Source: Flavobacterium azooxidireducens
GTDB taxonomy: Bacteria; Bacteroidota; Bacteroidia; Flavobacteriales; Flavobacteriaceae
DNA: 64,000 bases
Reading direction: 5' to 3'
NCBI RefSeq assembly: GCF_023195775.1
Contig: NZ_CP096205.1
Span: 2,978,001 to 3,042,000, forward strand
Position numbers and translations under genes: made by a program. How positions within the stretch are numbered: the first letter of the stretch is position 1; every line of letters begins with the position of its first letter. Of the stretch, positions 8,193 through 16,748 are shown in pieces. The notes beneath the pieces were generated by a model. It was given only the letters and a program-made list of their open reading frames with translations. It did no database searches and had not been told where the DNA came from.

Positions 8193-9020
8193 TTATTTAA
8201 AATTAATGGTAATGGTGTCTCGATAACCAATTCCTAATAAACTTGTTGCTGTACCAACGGTTGCAGCATTACTTCTAAATATGGCAATTTCTAAATAACC
8301 AGCTTCGTTGAAAATGGCCAATTTTTCTCCTTCATAATATTTAATCGGAAACTTATCTGAAACAGCAATTGATGAATAATTAGGTAAAATTGTTTTTAAT
8401 GGTCTTGGCTTAATATCAATTTCATACGGTCTTCCTTTTCCTAATTCAATAAATTGTTTTTTAGATATATTAATGACAATATTTCCAAAATGATCAATAT
8501 AAATTACGTTTCCACGGATTGAATTCCCGTCTTTAGACACAATTGGTTGTAAATCGGTAATTTGTTTTAGAGCTGTAATTTCTTTACCAATCACATTCAA
8601 TGAGCCTCCTTTTGCCAGATGACAAGCAACAGTTTTAAATACATCCATATCGGTTGCATCTTGCGATAAGCGATCATGAATGTTAATGGCCACAATTTTT
8701 TCTGGTATAATATGTTGGGATAGCATACTCAAAATTCCGTTATCGGCACACACAAAAAAATGGTCATTCCATTTCATGGCAATGTGTTCGTTTTCGGCAT
8801 TGCGTTCGGCGTCAACACCAATTAAATGAACAGTTCCTTTAGGAAAACTGTTGTACGAAGCCTGTATGATGTAACTCGCTTCGGAAGCATTAAACGGATC
8901 GACGTTATGCGAAATGTCTATAATTTTGGCATCCGGAAATTCAGATATAATTTTACCCTTCAAAGCACCCACAAAATGGTCTTTGAGTCCGTAGTCCGTC
9001 GTAAGCGTAATTATTGACAT
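8193..9020 (-). CDS. S-adenosyl-L-methionine hydrolase (adenosine-forming), DUF62/SAM hydroxide adenosyltransferase family
   Basis: 275 residues. The N-terminus MSIITLTTDYGLKDHFVG carries the family's conserved TTD-Y-G-x-D-x-(F/Y)-V-G motif with Asp9. This is followed by IIDISHNVDPFN, HLIGVDAERN and, in the C-terminal barrel, NVIYIDHFGNIVINI. The family hydrolyses S-adenosylmethionine to adenosine and methionine and is related to fluorinases and chlorinases; the plain hydrolase is the common form in bacteria outside actinomycete secondary metabolism. It is the first gene of a minus-strand operon with ABM, gldF and gldG, and is divergent from phoH. Confidence 0.9.
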   Translation of the reverse strand: MSIITLTTDYGLKDHFVGALKGKIISEFPDAKIIDISHNVDPFNASEASYIIQASYNSFPKGTVHLIGVDAERNAENEHIAMKWNDHFFVCADNGILSMLSQHIIPEKIVAINIHDRLSQDATDMDVFKTVACHLAKGGSLNVIGKEITALKQITDLQPIVSKDGNSIRGNVIYIDHFGNIVINISKKQFIELGKGRPYEIDIKPRPLKTILPNYSSIAVSDKFPIKYYEGEKLAIFNEAGYLEIAIFRSNAATVGTATSLLGIGYRDTITINFK

Positions 9021-9037
9021 TTTTTTGTTTATAACTA

Positions 9038-9054
9038 TTCGTAGAACCTACGAA
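9038..9054. promoter_or_regulatory. 17-bp dyad (TTCGTAG-N3-CTACGAA) between phoH and the SAM hydrolase gene
   Basis: A perfect 7-bp dyad with a 3-bp centre lies in the divergent intergenic region, 10 bp upstream of a -7-like element for phoH. It has no T-run on either side that would suggest a terminator. An operator for a dimeric regulator is one reading; chance is another. Confidence 0.35.
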
Positions 9055-9064
9055 GTTTTTTGTT

Positions 9065-9072
9065 TAAATTTG
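9065..9072 (+). promoter_or_regulatory. Putative phoH promoter -7 element
   Basis: TAAATTTG matches TAnnTTTG. It lies 54 nt before the TTG start at 9127, consistent with a short leader. No good -33 TTG is seen at the usual spacing. Confidence 0.5.
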
Positions 9073-9126
9073 AGTGATGCAAATCTACTAATTAAAAACT
9101 ATTTTTTAATTTTAAAACTGTTGCTT

Positions 9127-10077
9127 TTGAACGAAAGAATTATTGAACTACACGACATCGCCCCAAAAGAGTTTTGGGGAGCTCAAGATACCCATCTTGA
9201 AACCATCAAAAAATACTATCCAAAGCTAAAAATTGTAGCCCGAGGAACCACCTTGAAGGCTTACGGCGAGAAGGAAGTGTTAGATGAATTTGAAAATCGC
9301 TTCAACCGATTGATGCTTCATTTTACCCGTTACAATAATATTGATGCTAATGTTATTGATCGAGTGATTCAGAGTAATTCGCAGGAAGAACAGCGAATGC
9401 CGGATCATGATAAAATTTTGGTTCATGGTATTGGCGGGAAACTCATTAAAGCCATGACGCCTAATCAGCAAAAAATGGTGGAGTTGATTAATAAAAATGA
9501 TATGGTTTTTGCAGTTGGTCCGGCCGGAACTGGAAAAACATATACCGGTGTGGCTTTGGCTGTAAAAGCATTAAAAGAAAAACAAGTAAAACGAATTATT
9601 TTAACCCGTCCCGCGGTAGAAGCTGGTGAAAACTTAGGCTTTCTTCCGGGTGATATGAAGGAAAAGCTAGATCCGTATATGCAACCTTTATATGATGCAT
9701 TGCGAGATATGTTGCCTCCACAGACGTTGGAAGATTATATTTTAAAAGGAATTATTCAAATTGCACCTCTGGCTTTCATGCGTGGAAGAACATTAGACAA
9801 TGCATTTGTGATATTAGATGAAGCTCAAAATACTACCCATTCGCAAATGAAAATGTTTTTAACCAGAATGGGAAAAAATGCTAAATTCATCATTACCGGA
9901 GATCCTGGACAAGTTGATTTACCTCGCAGAACTATTTCCGGACTAAAAGAAGCGATTCTGATTTTGAAAGATGTGGAAGGAATTGGTATTTTATACTTAG
10001 ATGACAAAGATATCGTTCGTCATAGATTAGTTAAAAAAGTGATTGACGCTTATAAAAGTATTGAGAATTTGGATTAA
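9127..10077 (+). CDS. PhoH family ATPase
   Basis: 316 residues from a TTG at 9127 (NERIIELHDIAPKEFWGAQ). The frame is open back to 9025, but the extra 34 residues are low-complexity and leucine-rich, and a -7-like promoter lies inside them; the TTG start gives the family's usual length. The Walker A motif GPAGTGKT is at 131-138, followed by RPAVEAGENLGFLPGDM, the Walker B region VILDEAQNTTHSQMKMF and the sensor-like ITGDPGQVDLP. It is a cytoplasmic P-loop NTPase related to the helicase superfamily, linked to RNA metabolism and stress in other bacteria. It is monocistronic: a terminator follows. Confidence 0.95.
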   Translation: MNERIIELHDIAPKEFWGAQDTHLETIKKYYPKLKIVARGTTLKAYGEKEVLDEFENRFNRLMLHFTRYNNIDANVIDRVIQSNSQEEQRMPDHDKILVHGIGGKLIKAMTPNQQKMVELINKNDMVFAVGPAGTGKTYTGVALAVKALKEKQVKRIILTRPAVEAGENLGFLPGDMKEKLDPYMQPLYDALRDMLPPQTLEDYILKGIIQIAPLAFMRGRTLDNAFVILDEAQNTTHSQMKMFLTRMGKNAKFIITGDPGQVDLPRRTISGLKEAILILKDVEGIGILYLDDKDIVRHRLVKKVIDAYKSIENLD

Positions 10078-10111
10078 TTTTATTAAAACGTTTATTTATC
10101 AAGATAACTTT

Positions 10112-10147
10112 AGCCTTTCCTTAAATCAAATGGGAAGGCTTTTTTGT
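10112..10147 (+). terminator. Intrinsic terminator of phoH
   Basis: The hairpin pairs AGCCTTTCC (10112-10120) with GGGAAGGCT (10132-10140), one G-T wobble, and is followed by a T-run. Confidence 0.85.
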
Positions 10148-10258
10148 TTTTACTGACATTTTGTAATGTGCTTACAATCAATAAAATAAGAAAATATTTA
10201 CTTTTCGGCACAGTATTTGACTATGTAATAGTAATTAACAATAATTAATAAATTAAAA

Positions 10259-10768
10259 ATGAAAAAAATCTTTTTAGTATTCAGTTTGTTTACAGCAAGT
10301 TTTGCTTTTTCACAATCACAAGAAGTGAAAATTACGCCTGACAATTCATGGTTCAAAGCAGGATTAAATGTTGGTCTACCAATTGGTGATACAGCAGACG
10401 TAGCCTCTTTTACTGTAGGAGCAGACGTTAGAGGGCAGTATTTGGTAAATCCTAGTTTTGGGATTGGTATAGCTTCTGGTTACAATCATTTTTTTGGAAA
10501 AGATGAAGCAGAAGATTTTGGTTTAATTCCATTAGCCGGTTTCGCAAGATATTACGCTCAGCCAGCAGGTTTGTTTGTAGGAGCAGATTTCGGTTACGGA
10601 TTTTTAACCAATGCCAATGACAACAGTGGTGGTTTATATTTAAGTCCACAAATTGGTTACCACAATGAAAAATGGAATTTCTATGGTTACTATCAACACA
10701 CGTTTGCCGAAAATGATATCGACATTCAAGTGGTAGGTTTAGGAGTTACTTATAATATTATGTTCTAA
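10259..10768 (+). CDS. Small outer-membrane beta-barrel protein
   Basis: 169 residues. A signal peptide (MKKIFLVFSLFTASFAFSQ) precedes alternating amphipathic strands rich in Gly and aromatics: WFKAGLNVGLPIGD, FTVGADVRGQYLVNPSFGIG, GFARYYAQPAGLFVGADFGYGF, GLGVTYNIMF. The C-terminal Phe is typical of outer-membrane barrels. It resembles the outer-membrane beta-barrel (OmpW/porin-like) families common in Flavobacteria; the function is unknown. It stands alone between two terminators, so it has its own promoter in 10148-10258, where no confident -7 element was found. Confidence 0.85.
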   Translation: MKKIFLVFSLFTASFAFSQSQEVKITPDNSWFKAGLNVGLPIGDTADVASFTVGADVRGQYLVNPSFGIGIASGYNHFFGKDEAEDFGLIPLAGFARYYAQPAGLFVGADFGYGFLTNANDNSGGLYLSPQIGYHNEKWNFYGYYQHTFAENDIDIQVVGLGVTYNIMF

Positions 10769-10789
10769 TATTTGGACATAATAAATTCA

Positions 10790-10818
10790 AAAGGATAGCA
10801 TTTGCTATCCTTTTTTTA
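10790..10818 (+). terminator. Intrinsic terminator after the beta-barrel gene
   Basis: A strong hairpin pairs AAAGGATAGCA (10790-10800) with TGCTATCCTTT (10803-10813), followed by T residues. Confidence 0.9.
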
Positions 10819-10865
10819 TACAAATTTTTAAAGCTTTTCATGAATAAAAAGTGAGTTATAATTTC

Positions 10866-10873
10866 TATTTTTG
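10866..10873 (+). promoter_or_regulatory. Putative purC promoter -7 element
   Basis: TATTTTTG matches TAnnTTTG and lies 22 nt before the ATG at 10896. It also argues against the upstream in-frame start at 10851. Confidence 0.6.
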
Positions 10874-10895
10874 CACTTCACAACAACACACAATC

Positions 10896-11840
10896 ATGAA
10901 CACAATTACGACTACTAATTTCAATTTTCCCAACCAAAAATCGGTTTACCGAGGCAAAGTCAGAGAGGTTTATAACATTAACGATGAAATTCTTGTCATG
11001 ATTGCTACTGACAGACTTTCTGCCTTTGACGTTGTCATGCCAAAAGGAATTCCGTATAAAGGACAAATTCTAAATCAAATTGCTACAAAGTTTATGCAAT
11101 TAACGCAAGATATTGTTCCTAATTGGCTCATTGCAACTCCAGATCCTAATGTCGCAATCGGACATTTGTGTGATCCTTTTAAAGTGGAAATGGTAATAAG
11201 AGGTTATTTGTCCGGTCATGCTGCCAGAGAATATTCCGTAGGAAGACGATTACTTTGTGGAGTAGAAATGCCTGAAGGATTAAAAGAAAATGATAAATTT
11301 CCAATACCAATCATTACACCAACAACCAAAGCAGATAATGGTTCGCATGATGAAGATATTTCTCGTGAAGCCATTTTAGAAAAAGGAATTGTTTCTGAAG
11401 AAGATTATCTCATCTTAGAAAAATATACTCGTGCATTATACCAATGCGGAACGGAAATAGCTGCTTCACGAGGATTAATTTTAGTAGATACGAAATATGA
11501 ATTCGGAAAAACTAAAGACGGGAAAATTGTATTGATTGATGAAATTCACACTCCTGATTCTTCTCGCTATTTTTATGCAGAAGGTTATCAAGAAAGACAA
11601 AATAATAATGAAGAACAGAAACAACTTTCTAAAGAATTCGTTCGTCGTTGGTTGATTGAAAATGGTTTTCAAGGAAAAGAAGGTCAGCAAATTCCGGATA
11701 TGACTGATGACTATATTGAAACCGTTTCAGAACGATACATCGAATTGTACGAAAATATAATTGGTGAAAAGTTTGTTAAAGCTGATATTTCTAATATTCA
11801 TGAAAGAATTGAAGTAAATGTCTTGAAATACCTTAAATAG
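10896..11840 (+). CDS. purC: Phosphoribosylaminoimidazole-succinocarboxamide synthase (SAICAR synthase)
   Basis: 314 residues, the longer single-domain form. Motifs: [14 protein letters not shown] (ATP-binding start), [72 protein letters not shown]. It joins aspartate to CAIR with ATP in purine synthesis. The ATG at 10896 is preferred because it follows a -7 element directly. It has its own terminator. purA, for the branch from IMP to AMP, lies nearby on the other strand. Confidence 0.97.
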   Translation: MNTITTTNFNFPNQKSVYRGKVREVYNINDEILVMIATDRLSAFDVVMPKGIPYKGQILNQIATKFMQLTQDIVPNWLIATPDPNVAIGHLCDPFKVEMVIRGYLSGHAAREYSVGRRLLCGVEMPEGLKENDKFPIPIITPTTKADNGSHDEDISREAILEKGIVSEEDYLILEKYTRALYQCGTEIAASRGLILVDTKYEFGKTKDGKIVLIDEIHTPDSSRYFYAEGYQERQNNNEEQKQLSKEFVRRWLIENGFQGKEGQQIPDMTDDYIETVSERYIELYENIIGEKFVKADISNIHERIEVNVLKYLK

Positions 11841-11867
11841 CACTATTATCAATAGATTATGAAAATT

Positions 11868-11893
11868 AAGCCAGGCAATTGTCTGGCTTTTTC
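11868..11893 (+). terminator. Intrinsic terminator of purC
   Basis: AAGCCAGGCA (11868-11877) pairs with TGTCTGGCTT (11880-11889), one wobble, followed by T residues. Confidence 0.85.
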
Positions 11894-12016
11894 TTATTTA
11901 GAAATGTTAAAGATATGTTATAAATATTTAACAATGTAACAATTAGAAATAGCTGTCGTCTATTACTATATCAATCATCAAAAAATTAATCAATCATTAA
12001 TCAAAAAACGAACATC

Positions 12017-12412
12017 ATGAAAAAATCAATTGTTTACTTAGGAATTGCCCTTTTGGGTTTTGGTACATTAGCTAATGCAGCTAACAATGGAAACATAACT
12101 TCTTCAAAAACAGAAGTTAGTGTTTATGCAAAATATTATGCTACTCCACTTTGTGTAGCAATCAGCAAAGGGGAAGTTGAAGTGGTTAAAAAATTCATCG
12201 AATACGGTGCCGATATTAACGAAACTACAAACGGATTAACTCCGTTAATGTATGCTGCCCGTTACAATCAAGTTGAAATTATCAAATTGCTTTTAGAAAA
12301 AGGAGCAAATATAAAAAGTAAAGATGAAAGAGGTTTTACAGCATTGAATCATGCTGAAAATTCAAAAGCAACAGAAGCGATTGAACTTTTAAAAAATCAT
12401 TCAAAAAAATAA
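12017..12412 (+). CDS. Small secreted ankyrin-repeat protein
   Basis: 131 residues. A signal peptide (MKKSIVYLGIALLGFGTLANA) places it in the periplasm or outside the cell. It has about two and a half ankyrin repeats: TPLCVAISKGEVEVVKKFIEYGADIN, then GLTPLMYAARYNQVEIIKLLLEKGANI, then GFTALNHAENSKATEAIELL. Ankyrin repeats bind proteins; the partner is unknown. It is monocistronic, with a strong shared terminator downstream. The leader between the purC terminator and the ATG is about 120 nt and AT-rich. Confidence 0.9.
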   Translation: MKKSIVYLGIALLGFGTLANAANNGNITSSKTEVSVYAKYYATPLCVAISKGEVEVVKKFIEYGADINETTNGLTPLMYAARYNQVEIIKLLLEKGANIKSKDERGFTALNHAENSKATEAIELLKNHSKK

Positions 12413-12439
12413 AAATTGGTTTAGGTTAGTTGTAAATTA

Positions 12440-12470
12440 AAAATCCCATCTACTGAGCAGATGGGATTTT
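12440..12470. terminator. Bidirectional terminator between the ankyrin gene and purA
   Basis: AAAATCCCATCT pairs with AGATGGGATTTT around a 7-nt loop, with T-runs on both strands. It can end transcription from the convergent ankyrin and purA genes; the purA stop begins at 12473. Confidence 0.9.
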
Positions 12471-12472
12471 TT

Positions 12473-13744
12473 TTATTTTAAGATAGTTTGTTTTCTATCA
12501 GGTCCAACGGAAACCACTTTGATAGGAACTTCTACTTCTTTTTCAATAAATTCGATATATGTTTTTAACTCTTGAGGAAGTTCTTCATACGAAGTCATTC
12601 CGGTTAAATCAGCTTCCCAACCTTTCATTTCAGTATAAATTGGTTCCACATTTTCCGGTTCAATATTGTATGGAAGATGGCTAATTTCTTTTCCTTTGTA
12701 TTTGTAAGCAGTACATACATTTAGTTTTTTGAAACCCGAAAGTACATCGCCTTTCATCATATATAAAGCAGTTACGCCATTTACCTGAACGGCATATTTC
12801 AAAGCAACTAAGTCTAACCAACCACAACGTCTCGCTCTTCCGGTAACAGAACCAAATTCATTGCCTACTTTTGCCATAGTTTGACCGTCTTCATCAAATA
12901 ATTCGGTAGGGAAAGGGCCACTTCCAACGCGAGTTGTGTATGCTTTGAAGATTCCGAAAACATCTTTCACTTTGTTTGGAGCAATTCCTAATCCGGTACA
13001 AGCTCCGGCCGCTGTTGTGTTTGAAGAGGTTACAAATGGATATGTTCCAAAATCAATATCCAATAATGAACCTTGGGCACCTTCACACAGAATTGATTTT
13101 CCGGCTTTAATGGCTTGGTTCAAATATTCTTCACTATCAATAAAAGTCAATGATTTTAAAACTTCGATGGAAGCAAAAAATTCATCTTCCATTTCTTTTA
13201 AATCGTATTCTAAATCCACATTATAAAAAGCAATCATGGCTTCATGCTTGTCTGCCAAAGAACGGTAACGATCTTTAAAATCGGCCAGTTCAATATCGCC
13301 AATACGAATTCCGTTTCTACCGGTTTTGTCCATATACGTTGGACCAATTCCTTTTAAAGTAGAACCTATTTTTGCTTTTCCTTTGGAAGCTTCCGAAGCG
13401 GCATCCAACAAGCGATGAGTAGGTAAAATTAAATGTGCTTTTCTGGAAATCAATAATTTAGATTTAACATCCATATTAAATTTTTCCAAGCCTTCTAATT
13501 CTTTTTGAAAAACGACAGGATCCATTACAACTCCATTTCCAATGATGTTGATGGCATTTTTATGAAATATTCCGGATGGAATAGTTCTCAAAACATGCTT
13601 AATTCCATCAAATTCTAGTGTGTGCCCTGCATTCGGACCACCTTGAAAGCGAGCAATGATATCATATTTTGAAGTTAGAACATCTACAATTTTCCCTTTT
13701 CCTTCGTCACCCCATTGCAGGCCGAGCAATAAATCTACAGTCAT
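12473..13744 (-). CDS. purA: Adenylosuccinate synthetase
   Basis: 423 residues, full length. The GTP-binding/catalytic motif GLQWGDEGKGK holds the catalytic Asp13; GPNAGHTLEF, IGSTLKGIGPTYMDKTGRNGIR, CEGAQGSLLDIDFGTYPFVTSSN and TGRARRCGWLDLV follow in family order. It makes adenylosuccinate from IMP, aspartate and GTP, the first committed step to AMP. It lies 55 nt downstream of the Fur-family gene, and both follow the (p)ppGpp synthetase gene. In other bacteria PurA is inhibited by (p)ppGpp, so the grouping is metabolically sensible, though this is inference. Confidence 0.98.
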   Translation of the reverse strand: MTVDLLLGLQWGDEGKGKIVDVLTSKYDIIARFQGGPNAGHTLEFDGIKHVLRTIPSGIFHKNAINIIGNGVVMDPVVFQKELEGLEKFNMDVKSKLLISRKAHLILPTHRLLDAASEASKGKAKIGSTLKGIGPTYMDKTGRNGIRIGDIELADFKDRYRSLADKHEAMIAFYNVDLEYDLKEMEDEFFASIEVLKSLTFIDSEEYLNQAIKAGKSILCEGAQGSLLDIDFGTYPFVTSSNTTAAGACTGLGIAPNKVKDVFGIFKAYTTRVGSGPFPTELFDEDGQTMAKVGNEFGSVTGRARRCGWLDLVALKYAVQVNGVTALYMMKGDVLSGFKKLNVCTAYKYKGKEISHLPYNIEPENVEPIYTEMKGWEADLTGMTSYEELPQELKTYIEFIEKEVEVPIKVVSVGPDRKQTILK

Positions 13745-13766
13745 TTTTTAGTTGGTTGTTTTTTAT

Positions 13767-13779
13767 GGGAAGTTTTCCC
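13767..13779. promoter_or_regulatory. Short dyad GGGAA-N3-TTCCC in the fur-purA gap
   Basis: A perfect 5-bp dyad lies 22 nt upstream of the purA start. There is no T-run that would make a terminator. It could be a small RNA hairpin or an operator; support is weak. Confidence 0.25.
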
Positions 13780-13799
13780 GGATTTAGTTGTGTTTTAGT

Positions 13800-14282
13800 T
13801 TATTCTGATGGAACTACAGGACTTTCTGTAGCAACCGCTTTTTTATTACCATATAAATAAAGAGAATGATTGTGTATTTCGATACCAAAAATTTCTTCAA
13901 TTGTTTTTTTAATTTGTTGAATTCTTGGATCACAAAATTCAATTACTTCGCCGGTGTCAGTCATAATAATGTGATCATGCTGTTTGTCGAAATATGATTT
14001 TTCGTAATGAGCTTGATTTTGCCCAAATTGGTGTCTTCTCACCAAACCACAATCTAAAAGTAGTTCAATGGTGTTGTATAACGTGGCACGACTTACACGA
14101 TAGTTTTTATTTTTCATTTTGATGTACAATGATTCGATGTCAAAATGCTCCAAATTATTGTATATTTCTTGAAGAATTGCATAACGTTCGGGGGTTTTCC
14201 GATGTCCTTTTTCCTCCAAAAACTTGGTAAAAACGTTTTTTACGATATCCTGATTTTTGTTATTTTCCATAGGATTTTCCAT
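13800..14282 (-). CDS. Fur family transcriptional regulator
   Basis: 160 residues. An N-terminal winged helix ([15 protein letters not shown] ... [21 protein letters not shown]) is followed by the metal-binding dimer domain with QHDHIIM (His102, Asp103, His104). The structural-zinc CxxC pairs of E. coli Fur are absent: the corresponding segment reads [10 protein letters not shown]. Two starts are possible, 14282 or the ATG at 14270 (MENNKNQD). A good -7 element ends only 6 nt upstream of the first, so the mRNA would be nearly leaderless or start at the second. Whether it senses iron, peroxide or zinc cannot be told from sequence. Confidence 0.93.
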   Translation of the reverse strand: MENPMENNKNQDIVKNVFTKFLEEKGHRKTPERYAILQEIYNNLEHFDIESLYIKMKNKNYRVSRATLYNTIELLLDCGLVRRHQFGQNQAHYEKSYFDKQHDHIIMTDTGEVIEFCDPRIQQIKKTIEEIFGIEIHNHSLYLYGNKKAVATESPVVPSE

Positions 14283-14287
14283 ATCTG

Positions 14288-14295
14288 CAAAGATA
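14288..14295 (-). promoter_or_regulatory. Putative fur promoter -7 element
   Basis: TATCTTTG on the minus strand matches TAnnTTTG and sits 6-13 nt upstream of the first ATG, which implies an extremely short leader. Confidence 0.55.
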
Positions 14296-14366
14296 CACTA
14301 TTTTTATATTTTGACCATTATCTGATTTATATTTCAACTGAGATTATTAACAACAAATGTCAATAA

Positions 14367-16592
14367 TTAATTCATTTTTGCATTGTTTACGCGGGTAACT
14401 TTATCGATGCCATCAATTTTTTTAATGTTCTCAATTAAGCGTTTTAAAATAGTATTATTTTGAACAACCACTGTTACTTGTCCGTTAAAAATCCCAGCAT
14501 CTCCACTTAAGGAAATACTTTGAATATTTACATGCATCTGGTTGGATATCACTTTAGTAAGCTCATTGGTTAATCCTAAAGTATCCATTCCTGTAATTTT
14601 TAAAACCGCTTTAAAATCCTCTTGAGACGAATCAATCCATTTAGCTTGAATAATCCGATAAGCATAATTTGATTGTAAACTAATGGCATTCGGACAATCT
14701 TTTTTATGCACTTTTATACCATCATTTATGGTTAAAAATCCAAATACATCATCACCCGGAATAGGATTACAACAACTTGATAATTTATAATCCAATTTGT
14801 CTTGTTCTGCACCAAAAACAAGCATATCAAAATTTTTGCTCAGCTCATATTTTTGAATTTGTTCAGGAGCCACACTTGGTGAACGCTTCATTTTCTTGAA
14901 GAAATTCATCAGCGTGCTACTTTTTTGAGCCGCAAAATCTTTTAATTGTTGATTATCGATTGTTCCAACTCCTACTCGATAAAACAAATCTAAACTTGTT
15001 TTAAGTTTAAAATAGACAACAAGCTCATTAACTGTAGTTTCATTTAAAGTAACCTTTAGATGACGCAATTTACGGGTTAACAATTCTTTACCGTCTTCAG
15101 CTATTTTTTTGGTGTCTTCGTTGAGAACATTTTTAATTTTATTTTTTGCTCTGGAAGTAGTCACATAATCTAACCAATGCGAATTGGGTTTTTGATTTGC
15201 AGAGGTAATTACTTCTACTTGATCACCGCTATTTAGAACATGATTCAACGGAACTAATTTCCCGTTTACTCTCGTTCCACGGGTTCTCACGCCAATTTCG
15301 GAGTGAATACTGAATGCAAAATCTAACGAAGTTGCTCCTTTGGGAAGCGATTTAATTTCACCTTTTGGAGTAAAAACATAAATTTCTTTGGAATACAAAT
15401 TCAACTTAAAATCTTCCACAAAATCAACTGCATTGGATGTTGAATTTTCAAGTGCTTCTTTCAATAAATTAAGCCAAGTATCTAAGGTGTTTTCTTCTGA
15501 AATTCCTTGTTTGTATTTATAATGTGCCGCATAACCTTTTTCAGCAATTTCATCCATTCGCTCACTTCGAACTTGTATTTCAACCCAACGACCTTTTGGT
15601 CCCATGACTGTTATGTGAAGAGCTTCGTATCCCGTAGATTTTGGCGAAGAAATCCAATCGCGTAGTCGGCTCGGACTCGGACGGTAATGATCGGTTACAA
15701 TAGAATAAATTTTCCAAGCCACGAATTTTTCATCATGTTGATTGGATTTATAGACAATTCGCAACGCAAATTTGTCATATACTTCATCAAATGAAACCCC
15801 TTGAGCCAACATTTTTCGGCGGATGGAATAAATTGATTTCGGACGACCTTTGATGGTGTATTCGATGCCTTCTTCGTCTAAAGATTTTTTTAAAACATCA
15901 GAAATCGAAGTAATATAGTCTTCTTGTTCTTCTTTGCTTTCTTTCATTTTGCCAACAATGTCGGCATATACATCGGGTTCGGTATATTTTAAACCCAAAT
16001 CCTCTAATTTCGATTTGATGTTGTACAATCCCAAACGATGAGCCAACGGAGCATAGATGTAAAGTGTTTCCGAAGCTATTTTGGCTTGCTTATAATCCAC
16101 CATCGATTCCATCGTCTGCATGTTGTGCAAACGGTCGGCCAGTTTGATGAGAATTACCCGAACATCATCGTTTAACGTCAATAGCATTTTACGGAAATTT
16201 TCGGCTTGCATCGAAATTTCCTGATCGGTTTTTACTTTGGCTATTTTGGTTAATCCATCAACTAATTGAGCGATTTTAGGATTAAACATTTTTTCTATCT
16301 CGGCAACCGTGGTAGGTGAATCTTCAACTACATCATGCATTAAGGCAGCGGCAATGGCAGTGGCTCCCAAACCAATTTCGGAAGCTACAATTTTTGCCAC
16401 AGCAATAGGATGGAAGATGTAGGCTTCTCCCGATTTGCGTCGTTGGTCTTTGTGGGCATCAACAGCCACATCAAATGCTTTGCGGATTATTTTTTTGTCT
16501 TCCGGTGTAAGTGTTTGATAACTAATGCGGAGCAATTCTTTATATTCCTTAGCAATGGCTTTGTTTTCAAGTTCAATATCTATTTCTGTCAT
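14367..16592 (-). CDS. spoT: RelA/SpoT family bifunctional (p)ppGpp synthetase/hydrolase
   Basis: 741 residues, a full-length Rsh. Domains in order: HD hydrolase (about 30-200) with FHP (60-62) and the intact HD pair in LMHDVVED (86-87); nucleotidyl synthetase (about 240-370) with GRPKSIYSIRRKM and STGYEALHITV; TGS (about 405-465; FTPKGEIKSLPKGATSLDFAF); a zinc-finger/helical region (SSCCNPIPGDDVFGF); and a C-terminal ACT domain (about 665-735). Both active sites look intact, so it should make and degrade (p)ppGpp. It lies upstream of, and on the same strand as, the Fur-family gene and purA; fur has its own promoter-like element. Confidence 0.96.
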   Translation of the reverse strand: MTEIDIELENKAIAKEYKELLRISYQTLTPEDKKIIRKAFDVAVDAHKDQRRKSGEAYIFHPIAVAKIVASEIGLGATAIAAALMHDVVEDSPTTVAEIEKMFNPKIAQLVDGLTKIAKVKTDQEISMQAENFRKMLLTLNDDVRVILIKLADRLHNMQTMESMVDYKQAKIASETLYIYAPLAHRLGLYNIKSKLEDLGLKYTEPDVYADIVGKMKESKEEQEDYITSISDVLKKSLDEEGIEYTIKGRPKSIYSIRRKMLAQGVSFDEVYDKFALRIVYKSNQHDEKFVAWKIYSIVTDHYRPSPSRLRDWISSPKSTGYEALHITVMGPKGRWVEIQVRSERMDEIAEKGYAAHYKYKQGISEENTLDTWLNLLKEALENSTSNAVDFVEDFKLNLYSKEIYVFTPKGEIKSLPKGATSLDFAFSIHSEIGVRTRGTRVNGKLVPLNHVLNSGDQVEVITSANQKPNSHWLDYVTTSRAKNKIKNVLNEDTKKIAEDGKELLTRKLRHLKVTLNETTVNELVVYFKLKTSLDLFYRVGVGTIDNQQLKDFAAQKSSTLMNFFKKMKRSPSVAPEQIQKYELSKNFDMLVFGAEQDKLDYKLSSCCNPIPGDDVFGFLTINDGIKVHKKDCPNAISLQSNYAYRIIQAKWIDSSQEDFKAVLKITGMDTLGLTNELTKVISNQMHVNIQSISLSGDAGIFNGQVTVVVQNNTILKRLIENIKKIDGIDKVTRVNNAKMN

Positions 16593-16694
16593 GGCATGTT
16601 CTTCATCTACTAAAAGTAGAAAATTGATTTGAATTGTGCAAGTGGAAAAGGGACATTATTTAATGAAATAATAATGTTTAAACTGTTTTTAATT

Positions 16695-16727
16695 TTGATT
16701 TTAGGATTGTTAAAATAGTTATTTTTG
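16695..16727 (+). promoter_or_regulatory. Putative promoter of the 16749 gene
   Basis: TTG at 16695-16697 and TATTTTTG at 16720-16727 fit the Bacteroidetes -33/-7 pattern with a 22-nt spacer. The -7 element ends 21 nt before the ATG. Confidence 0.55.
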
Positions 16728-16748
16728 AATATTAAATTTAATTAAACG

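Noticed and set aside
9025..9126. N-terminal extension of PhoH
   Set aside because: Low-complexity residues not found in the family, and it contains the putative promoter; TTG 9127 fits the family length.
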